Part shown: in pieces, positions 31,803-37,314 of the stretch
Layout of the letters: each line of letters begins with the position of its first letter
Position numbering within the stretch: the stretch's first letter is position 1
Source of the DNA: an uncultured Victivallaceae bacterium
GTDB lineage: Bacteria > Verrucomicrobiota > Lentisphaeria > Victivallales > Victivallaceae
Length of the DNA stretch: 37,314 nt
Assembly: GCA_944389925.1 (NCBI GenBank)
Contig: CALXOD010000010.1
Span: 1 to 37,314, forward strand
Reading direction: 5' to 3'
Position numbers and translations under genes: made by a program
The notes under the pieces: generated by a model
The model's database searches: none
What the model was told of the DNA's origin: nothing
Seen by the model: the letters and a program-made list of their open reading frames with translations, nothing else

Positions 31803-33359
31803 CTAACGCTCAATTCCGTCACCGGAAATCTTCACCTCCCGGAACATATGAGGATTGGCACTCAGCTTCAACGGCTTGCCGGTGGTGGTGGTCAGATTCT
31901 TCACCTTGATCTCTTTGGTTTTGACATACGGGAACTTCTCCTCGTAAGAATCGCTCTTGTACGAGGGATTCATGTTGGCGAAAAAAACTGCGTCCTGATA
32001 TTTTTCCGGCTGATCAGACGTATCGATTTTCAGGCCATCGATTTCAATCGTCGTCGGCATATAACAGGTATAGCCGAAATCATGATTGCCGCGATTGGAG
32101 CCGTTAATGACATTGGGAACGATTTTCGGACTCGACGGCTTGAAGACACAATTGCGAATTATGAAGTCCCCGTTCCAGGTACTGCCGTAATCCGAGCGCA
32201 GATTGATAAAATTCCGGCAGCTACTGGTGGTATTCTCTATCAGAAACGTACCGAATCCGATGGCGTTCATGCCGCCATAACCAATCTCACTATCCCGCAC
32301 CACGGCATTGGTCACTCCCATATGGGCGTCAAAACGTGAAAAACGGCAGCGATCCAGTACAATATTTTTGCAGAAATTCGTTCCCATGATCCCCCAATAG
32401 GCCGGATCGGTAATATCGTTGGATTGCCGGCAATCCACAAACGTCACATTCAGTGCCCGCGTCCCCGAAATGTCATACGTTCCCGTCGTCCGCCGCCCGC
32501 CATCCGGCAACGGATAACTGTAAAGTTTCCGACCGGTCAGTGTGGTGTTTTTCACCGTAACATCGGCACAGTCTCCGATATTGATAAATCCGGTATAAGG
32601 CCAGCTGTCTATCCCCCCACCTTCCACCACATAATGCTCCAGGCCATCCACGACCGTATTGGAACGCTCAATACGCAGCCCGCGGCCGAAGTAACTGTGT
32701 TTGCCTTCGCGCTTGTTCGCCAGCGTGGTGAAACGCCCTCCCCGAATCGTCAGCGTGTTCTCGTCAATCGGATATGCCGTAATCCGGGTAATCTTGTCAA
32801 AATCCCAGATGATCGGTGTGCGGGGATCCACTCTGCCATCCTTATCTGCAACGAATATGTCCGTCTGGGGATGTCCGGCATTCGCATTCACACCATAACG
32901 AATATAGCGCCTGACATCATCATTGAAAACAGCAATCACACAACGCCGGGGCAGTGAAATGCCCAGATCAGTCTGACCTTTCTTCAGCGAACGGATTCCC
33001 TCCGGTTTGAACGGCTTCAATTTGGAAGTCACCTGAAAGATCGGGGATTTTAATTTCTTAAGCGGCAGCGTGTCGTCAATCGTGAAACGAGCACGCCCCC
33101 AGTCTGTGTCGGTTTGCACGATCACCGGCTCGGAATCACCAATGTAATATTCGGCATCATCCTCTGCCCGTACCGGCAGATTATGTTGATTAGCATAAGC
33201 ATGCGCTTTGGCAATGGCAGCCCAGTCATCTGTTTTGCCGTCGCCTTTGGCTCCGAAATCCCGATATCGCACGACCGTTCCCGGCGCGGGCGTATCTTCT
33301 GCAGCCACACACATCGCCGCAATCACCGACAGGCACCATGCCATCCACCGTCTTCTCAT
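31803..33359 (-). CDS. Secreted right-handed parallel beta-helix protein (pectate-lyase-3-like)
   Basis: This is a probable exported polysaccharide-binding or -cleaving protein. The 518-residue sequence starts with a signal peptide (basic MRRRW, hydrophobic core, cleavage-like AMCVAAEDT about residue 20). It continues with VVRYRDFGAKGDGKTDDWAAIAKAHAYA, the typical beginning of pectate-lyase-3/phage-tailspike-like helices. The rest has regular short strands with Asn and Val ladders (for example ADVTVKNTTL, KNIVLDRCRFSRF, NAVVRDSEIGYGGMNAIGF) consistent with coils of a right-handed beta-helix. No catalytic residue can be assigned by eye, so lyase, hydrolase or binding roles are all open. AAGGAGA lies 5 nt before the ATG. 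It is a single gene facing the tRNA-Gln gene. Confidence 0.82.
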   Translation of the reverse strand: MRRRWMAWCLSVIAAMCVAAEDTPAPGTVVRYRDFGAKGDGKTDDWAAIAKAHAYANQHNLPVRAEDDAEYYIGDSEPVIVQTDTDWGRARFTIDDTLPLKKLKSPIFQVTSKLKPFKPEGIRSLKKGQTDLGISLPRRCVIAVFNDDVRRYIRYGVNANAGHPQTDIFVADKDGRVDPRTPIIWDFDKITRITAYPIDENTLTIRGGRFTTLANKREGKHSYFGRGLRIERSNTVVDGLEHYVVEGGGIDSWPYTGFINIGDCADVTVKNTTLTGRKLYSYPLPDGGRRTTGTYDISGTRALNVTFVDCRQSNDITDPAYWGIMGTNFCKNIVLDRCRFSRFDAHMGVTNAVVRDSEIGYGGMNAIGFGTFLIENTTSSCRNFINLRSDYGSTWNGDFIIRNCVFKPSSPKIVPNVINGSNRGNHDFGYTCYMPTTIEIDGLKIDTSDQPEKYQDAVFFANMNPSYKSDSYEEKFPYVKTKEIKVKNLTTTTGKPLKLSANPHMFREVKISGDGIER

Positions 33360-33426
33360 GCCGCTCTCCTTAATTGTTCAATTCTAAAAAATCCGGTTCC
33401 TCCGACGGATCACCTCCGCAACCGTC

Positions 33427-33460
33427 AAAAAAAACGGCCGCCGATCACCCGGCAGCCGTT
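33427..33460 (-). terminator. Intrinsic terminator of purC
   Basis: Read on the minus strand, AACGGC (33460-33455) pairs with GCCGTT (33438-33433), with an inner GCCG/CGGC stem and one mismatch, followed by a run of eight T (33434-33427). It sits about 10 bp after the purC stop. It also separates purC from the downstream beta-helix gene. Confidence 0.8.
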
Positions 33461-33469
33461 TCCCCTCAT

Positions 33470-34369
33470 TTAAAAATCCTTCCCGGTCAAAGTCCGGTAA
33501 GCTTCCCGATATTTCTCGGAAGTCTTCCGAACCACATCTGCCGGTAATTCCGGCCCCGGTGCGGTCTTATTCCAATCCAGTGTTTCCAGATAATCGCGCA
33601 CATACTGTTTGTCCAGACTGACCGGACTGGTACCGACCTGATACTGATCGCGTGGCCAGAACCGGCTCGAATCCGGGGTAAGGACTTCATCCACCAGAAT
33701 AATCCGCCCGTCAATCTCACCGAACTCAAACTTGGTGTCAGCCAGAATGATGCCGCGCGTTTCAGCATAATCACGCGCCGTGCAATAGATCTTCAGCGAA
33801 AGATCCCGCAAGGCAGCCGCCCGATCCTGTCCGACGATCTCCGCCACCTGTTCCAGCGAAATGGCTTCGTCATGATCGCCCAGCTCCGCCTTGGTTGAGG
33901 GAGTGAAAAGCGGCTGATCCAGTTTCTCCGCCTGCCGATACCCTTCCCGCAACCGGATGCCGGAAACCATCCCCGTGGCCCGGTAATCCTTCCAGCCGCT
34001 GCCGATCAGATAACCGCGGACGATGCATTCCACCGGCAGAACTTTCGCTTTCCGAACAATCATGGAGCGTCCCTGCAGATCTGCAACATAGGGCGCCAGC
34101 TCCGGCCGCGTGGACACATCAGCTGTAATGAGATGGTTCTCCAGCCAATCGGCCATCAGTTCGAACCAGAACAGCGAAATCTGTGTCAGCACCCGCCCCT
34201 TGTCCGGCACACCGTTCGGCATGACCACGTCGAACGCGCTGATCCGGTCAGTGGCGACAAACAACAGGCTGTCCCCCAGATCATAAATGTCGCGAACCTT
34301 ACCGCGATTGACCATCTTCAATCCCGGAATCCGGGTTTCGATCAACGCCCCGTTGGCATCGTACTGCAT
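33470..34369 (-). CDS. purC: SAICAR synthase (purine synthesis)
   Basis: PurC joins aspartate to CAIR using ATP, giving SAICAR in purine synthesis. The 299-residue protein, of the longer type shared with yeast ADE1, shows [41 protein letters not shown] at its start, [59 protein letters not shown] with the conserved Lys/Glu and metal-contact acidic residues, and a C-terminal [17 protein letters not shown]. It follows rplU by 50 bp and is probably transcribed with it from the promoter before rplU. Confidence 0.96.
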   Translation of the reverse strand: MQYDANGALIETRIPGLKMVNRGKVRDIYDLGDSLLFVATDRISAFDVVMPNGVPDKGRVLTQISLFWFELMADWLENHLITADVSTRPELAPYVADLQGRSMIVRKAKVLPVECIVRGYLIGSGWKDYRATGMVSGIRLREGYRQAEKLDQPLFTPSTKAELGDHDEAISLEQVAEIVGQDRAAALRDLSLKIYCTARDYAETRGIILADTKFEFGEIDGRIILVDEVLTPDSSRFWPRDQYQVGTSPVSLDKQYVRDYLETLDWNKTAPGPELPADVVRKTSEKYREAYRTLTGKDF

Positions 34370-34419
34370 GCTTCTTTCGCTCCCCAGCTCTTCTTGATTC
34401 AGATATCCCGGAACTTTTC

Positions 34420-34734
34420 TTATGCCTTGATGTCGCCGATCTTCACCCGGGTAAGGTTCTGGCGATGCCCGATGGTCCGGCGATATCCTTTCCGGCGCTT
34501 CATCTTGAACGCCCAGACTTTCTTGGCACGGAACTGATCCACCACTTCAGCTTCCACCGAAGCTCCGGCCACCAGCGGCGAACCGACATTGAGCGCACCG
34601 CCTTCTTCACCGACCGCGAGAACTTCCGCAAAATTCACTTTGGCACCGACTTCCGCGTCGAGCTTTTCCACTTCCACCAGGTCACCACTTTTGACCTTAT
34701 ACTGTTTTCCGCCGGTTTTGATAATCGCGTACAT
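34420..34734 (-). CDS. rplU: 50S ribosomal protein L21
   Basis: L21 binds 23S rRNA in the large subunit. The 104-residue sequence starts [18 protein letters not shown] and ends with [23 protein letters not shown], both family hallmarks. A GTG four codons upstream (34746) is too close to AAGGA; the ATG at 34734 has AAGGAG 11 nt before it and matches the family start. In most bacteria rplU is directly followed by rpmA and obg. Here rpmA and obgE lie upstream in the transcribed direction, with a glycosyltransferase gene between. Confidence 0.96.
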   Translation of the reverse strand: MYAIIKTGGKQYKVKSGDLVEVEKLDAEVGAKVNFAEVLAVGEEGGALNVGSPLVAGASVEAEVVDQFRAKKVWAFKMKRRKGYRRTIGHRQNLTRVKIGDIKA

Positions 34735-34794
34735 CTTCTGTTTCACTCCTTATTATGAAAATTTCTGTGCCGTTCCTACATCAATGAGATGAAT

Positions 34795-34822
34795 AATTTA
34801 CATCCGATTACCGTTTATGCAA
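34795..34822 (-). promoter_or_regulatory. Candidate promoter of rplU-purC
   Basis: Read on the minus strand, TTGCAT (34822-34817) and TAAATT (34800-34795) are 16 bp apart, preceded by a TG just before the -10. The start would be near 34788, about 54 nt before the rplU ATG. The -35 overlaps the end of the glycosyltransferase gene. Confidence 0.45.
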
Positions 34823-35537
34823 GCACCATACGCGGCAAATTCTTCAGGATTTTCAACAGGAAAAGTCCGTAAGCCTGCCACTTCGGCGCACCGTAACGCA
34901 ATTTTACGCGCAACTCGTCCCGTAAACACGCAGCAATATGCCGATCCGAAAGCCCCCCTTCTTGATAAAACGCTACGATCTCCGGCACATACAAAGGACG
35001 TATGCCACAGACATTGACCGCCCGATACATGAAATCATAATCACCGAGCAGCCGGAAAGTCTCATCATACAGGCCCACCGATTCATACACCCTCTTCGGC
35101 ACGAACATCGACGGGTGGGGCGCAAATGCCCCCCGTCGCAGATTTTCCGGCCGAAATCCCCGCACGCGCCCGAGCCGACTGTATTCGACATCCCCCCAGA
35201 AAATCCGTCCATCCATGCCTTCTTTCCGAAAACTTTCCGCCACCAGACGCAAAGCCCCCGGCAAATACCGGTCGCCGGCATTGAGCAGGCCGATCACATC
35301 CCCCCCTGCCAGACGGATCCCTTTATTCATCGCCTCGTAAATACCGCTGTCCGGTTCACTGAGCAGCACGGCCAGGCGATCACGCCAACGTTCCGCCACC
35401 GCCAGGGTCCCGTCTGTGGAAGCGCCGTCAATTACCAGATACTCCACATCCGGATAATCCTGTTCCAGAACGCTGCGCATGGTCTCTTCCAGTACATCCG
35501 CGCCGTTCCGCACCACGGTAATGACGGAAATCTTCAT
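34815..35537 (-). CDS. Family 2 glycosyltransferase
   Basis: This is a GT-A fold glycosyltransferase of 240 residues that uses a nucleotide sugar to build a surface glycan. It opens KISVITVVRNGADVLEETMRSVLEQDYPDVEYLVIDGASTDGT, followed by SEPDSGIYEAMNKGIRLAGGDVIGLLNAGDRY. Here Asn-Ala-Gly-Asp takes the place of the usual DxD metal site, a variant common in WcaA-like members. An ED-like pair in the LLGDYDFMYRA segment gives the catalytic-base region. There is no membrane helix; the basic C-terminus may bind the membrane. It sits between obgE and rplU, which is unusual, and its sugar is unknown. Confidence 0.9.
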   Translation of the reverse strand: MKISVITVVRNGADVLEETMRSVLEQDYPDVEYLVIDGASTDGTLAVAERWRDRLAVLLSEPDSGIYEAMNKGIRLAGGDVIGLLNAGDRYLPGALRLVAESFRKEGMDGRIFWGDVEYSRLGRVRGFRPENLRRGAFAPHPSMFVPKRVYESVGLYDETFRLLGDYDFMYRAVNVCGIRPLYVPEIVAFYQEGGLSDRHIAACLRDELRVKLRYGAPKWQAYGLFLLKILKNLPRMVLA

Positions 35538-35573
35538 TGTTCGCGCCCTTCTCTGCGTTTCATTACGAGCGAA

Positions 35574-36590
35574 TCAGAAATCCAACGGCGATTTCCGTGT
35601 TTTCTCCAGCGCTTCGCGCAGTTTCTGCCGTACTTCGCCCACCTCTCCGGCAGCAGCAGCGGCGGGAATGATCTCCCACACTTCGCCAGCCAGTTCCTCC
35701 CGGAGCAGCTCCAGGTTTTCCGCGCTTCCCGGCAAATCCATCTTGTTGGCGATGATAACAGCAGGACGGCGGGACAAGCCTTTCATATACAGCTCAAGTT
35801 CCTGCTGCAGATGGCGGAAGTCCTCCCATGGAAGCCGGCCATCCACGCTCCCCATATCCAGCACAAAAGCCAGCACATGCGTCCGCTCGATATGCTTGAG
35901 AAATGCATGTCCCAGTCCGACATTGGCGTGCGCCCCATCGATCAATCCTGGAATATCCGCCAGATTCATCCGGAAAAAATCTTCAAACTCTATAACCCCC
36001 ACCACCGGATTCAAAGTGGTAAACGGATACGGCGCCACTTTCGGCCGTGCCGAGGAGAGAGCCCGCAGCAGCGTGGACTTGCCCGCATTGGGATACCCAA
36101 CCAGTCCGATATCGGCAATGGTCTTCAACTCCAGATGGACCGTTCGACGTTCCCCCGGTTCCCCGGGCTCACACTCGCGCGGCGCCCGGTTGAAGTTGGA
36201 AAGGAACCGGGCATTCCCACGTCCTCCCCGTCCGCCTCGGGCAATCACAAATTCCTGACCATCCGCAGCCAGGTCCACAATCTCTTCACCGGTTTCCGCA
36301 TCGGAGACCACCGTACCCACCGGAACGGTCAGCACAATGTCCCCGGCCTTGCGTCCATGCATGGTCTTGCCTTTTCCGGCGGGACCATTCGGGGCGGCAT
36401 AATGGCGATTGTACATGAGATCCGCCAGACTCTGCTGACTAGTGGTCGCCCGCAGAATCACATGCCCGCCGCCGCCGCCATCCCCGCCGTCCGGACCGCC
36501 GCGCGGAATGAACTTCTCACGGCGGAAGCTGCAGCAACCGTGGCCGCCGTCCCCGCCTTTGACGGTAATTGTCGCTTTATCTACAAACAT
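35574..36590 (-). CDS. obgE: GTPase ObgE/CgtA
   Basis: ObgE is an essential GTPase that binds the 50S subunit and couples ribosome assembly to the growth and stress state. The 338-residue protein has the glycine-rich Obg fold (residues 1-158: FVDKATITVKGGDGGHG, RGGPDGGDGGGGG, and KGKTMHGRKAGDI), then the G domain with GYPNAGKSTLLRALS (Walker A), DIPGLIDGAHANVGLGHAFLKHIERTHVL (switch II), and NKMD. The C-terminal OCT domain of some Gram-positive homologues is absent. It lies between rpmA and the glycosyltransferase gene in the same direction. A terminator separates it from rpmA. Confidence 0.96.
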   Translation of the reverse strand: MFVDKATITVKGGDGGHGCCSFRREKFIPRGGPDGGDGGGGGHVILRATTSQQSLADLMYNRHYAAPNGPAGKGKTMHGRKAGDIVLTVPVGTVVSDAETGEEIVDLAADGQEFVIARGGRGGRGNARFLSNFNRAPRECEPGEPGERRTVHLELKTIADIGLVGYPNAGKSTLLRALSSARPKVAPYPFTTLNPVVGVIEFEDFFRMNLADIPGLIDGAHANVGLGHAFLKHIERTHVLAFVLDMGSVDGRLPWEDFRHLQQELELYMKGLSRRPAVIIANKMDLPGSAENLELLREELAGEVWEIIPAAAAAGEVGEVRQKLREALEKTRKSPLDF

Positions 36591-36654
36591 TTTTCTTTCT
36601 CCCGCTCAACGCCCTTCACCGTGCCGACGCTCTCCCGCCGCCTTCAGAAAAGAC

Positions 36655-36689
36655 AAAAAAAGCCCCGGGTAAACATTTCCGGGGCTTTT
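36655..36689 (-). terminator. Terminator between rpmA and obgE
   Basis: AAAAGCCCCGG (36658-36668) pairs perfectly with CCGGGGCTTTT (36679-36689), loop about 10 nt. On the minus strand it is followed by a T run (36661-36655) and lies about 40 bp after the rpmA stop. It may end rpmA or reduce expression of obgE. Confidence 0.8.
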
Positions 36690-36725
36690 ACGCAATTCGA
36701 CCGCGGTTCTCCGCGCTGCACCGGT

Positions 36726-36974
36726 TCAGTTGACCGGCACCACGTTGACCATACGGGTCGTCTTCTTGAATTCCACCGTGCCGTCGCAGAGCGCGAACAG
36801 CGTGAAATCACGACCGCATCCCACGTTCTTGCCCGGCCGGAAACGAGTGCCGCGCTGCCGCACGATAATGGAACCGGCGGTCACGAATTCGCTGCCGTAG
36901 GCTTTGATCCCCAGATATTTCGGATTACTGTCGCGACCGTTGCGACTGCTCGACTGACCTTTTTTATGTGCCAT
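36726..36974 (-). CDS. rpmA: 50S ribosomal protein L27
   Basis: L27 sits near the peptidyl-transferase centre and the 3' end of the tRNAs. The 82-residue sequence starts [29 protein letters not shown], continues [18 protein letters not shown] and ends in the family strand DGTVEFKK. The length fits the usual 82-90. It is the first gene of the minus-strand cluster, with rplU four genes downstream instead of directly upstream. Confidence 0.97.
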   Translation of the reverse strand: MAHKKGQSSSRNGRDSNPKYLGIKAYGSEFVTAGSIIVRQRGTRFRPGKNVGCGRDFTLFALCDGTVEFKKTTRMVNVVPVN

Positions 36975-37100
36975 GATGCCCTCTCTGATACAGATGTTGC
37001 ATAACTCTTAATTTACTCAAACAGCAATTTAATACATTACAGCCGCAACTCAAAAGTTCAAGCCGGAAATCAAAAAAAGCCGCTCTTTTTGCCAAATGTA

Positions 37101-37129
37101 TTGAAAAAGTCTTCGAGTCCATGTATTTT
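37101..37129 (+). promoter_or_regulatory. Candidate promoter of the gene at the right edge
   Basis: TTGAAA (37101-37106) and TATTTT (37124-37129), preceded by TG, are 17 bp apart, and the start would be near 37136, about 40 nt before the ATG at 37177. The match is partial and in AT-rich sequence. Confidence 0.4.
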
Positions 37130-37176
37130 TGGAAAAAAGAAACATTTCAATCGCCTCAATAAAGCAACGAAACCGT

Positions 37177-37314
37177 ATGCAGAATCCGTGGAAACTCCTG
37201 AAGCATTGGCCCGCCCGACTTCCCGGCATTGCTGTTGCCGCGGGTATTCTTGGTGGTTTGCTGCTGCGTTTTTATTCGCTCGACTTTTTCGAATTCAAAT
37301 CGGAACAGGCCATG
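37177..37314 (+). CDS. N-terminal fragment of a membrane protein, possibly family 39 glycosyltransferase
   Basis: The ATG at 37177 opens a frame that runs off the window after 46 residues. The start has a basic-aromatic stretch followed by a hydrophobic helix (GIAVAAGILGGLLLRFY) and then SLDFFEFKSEQAM. This resembles the beginning of ArnT/PMT-type (GT39) membrane glycosyltransferases, where a helix ending in LLRFY is followed by a short segment with an acidic pair. Here the expected Asp-Glu is Ser-Glu, so the match is weak. No strong ribosome site precedes the ATG. Confidence 0.5.
   Translation, partial: MQNPWKLLKHWPARLPGIAVAAGILGGLLLRFYSLDFFEFKSEQAM

Noticed and set aside
34938-37004. 688-residue open frame on the + strand
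   Set aside because: It is antisense to the glycosyltransferase, obgE and rpmA genes and has no motif.
1-37314. Insertion sequences, prophage or integron
   Set aside because: No transposase, integrase or recombinase motif and no long flanking repeats were seen on either strand.

Overview
The window is about 57-60% GC by eye and reads as bacterial chromosome from a Gram-negative, anaerobe-like member of the PVC group. Lentisphaerota (Victivallis-like) is my best guess. This is an inference from the mix of an adenosylcobalamin-dependent (class II) ribonucleotide reductase, a very large secreted heparinase II/III-like protein, a secreted parallel beta-helix protein, an AraC regulator, an RND efflux pair and gene neighbours of that style. 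No 16S rRNA gene is present to settle it. I see no phage, insertion sequence, CRISPR array or plasmid function; this is ordinary coding-dense chromosome.

Layout. (1) 1-2610: nrdJ on the + strand, with a good promoter and two NrdR-like boxes in its leader and a strong terminator after it. (2) 2611-9302: five tightly packed minus-strand genes, read in the order rsmB-like rRNA methyltransferase, folB, a flavin reductase-like protein, mutS and an RNase II/R-type exoribonuclease. (3) 9303-14077: a membrane-fusion protein and an RND pump on the + strand, overlapping by 4 bp, followed by a probable small RNA gene (about 13908-13999) with its own promoter, a C-rich loop and its own terminator. (4) 14078-21693: a TauE/SafE-type transporter and an AraC regulator on the minus strand. 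The regulator is divergent from a + strand set made of a 1313-residue heparinase-like protein, a Gfo/Idh/MocA oxidoreductase and a nitroreductase. An inverted repeat lies between the divergent genes, next to the candidate promoter. (5) 21694-31516: a minus-strand run of ten genes with gaps of 0-25 bp or small overlaps: DUF368/PopT-like transporter, lgt, rluD-like, LD-carboxypeptidase, class III aminotransferase, a duplicated amidohydrolase, a D-2-hydroxyacid dehydrogenase, an unknown protein, arfB and a sugar aminotransferase (rffA/wecE-like). A long hairpin separates it from the convergent + strand set. (6) 31648-33359: tRNA-Gln(TTG) on + and a secreted beta-helix protein on minus. (7) 33427-36974: minus-strand rpmA, obgE, a family 2 glycosyltransferase, rplU and purC, an unusual order for L27/Obg/L21. 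(8) 37177-37314: the start of a membrane protein cut by the window end.

How the genes may work together. The lyase-like protein, oxidoreductase and regulator look like an inducible set for using a uronic-acid-containing or other host/algal polysaccharide. The ten-gene run mixes cell-envelope lipid and peptidoglycan turnover (DUF368, Lgt, LD-carboxypeptidase) with a small metabolic set (aminotransferase, amidohydrolase, dehydrogenase) of unknown substrate. The most notable observations are the candidate C-rich small RNA, the amidohydrolase whose second half is a degenerate copy lacking metal ligands, and the paired NrdR boxes of which one lies in the loop of a terminator-like hairpin.
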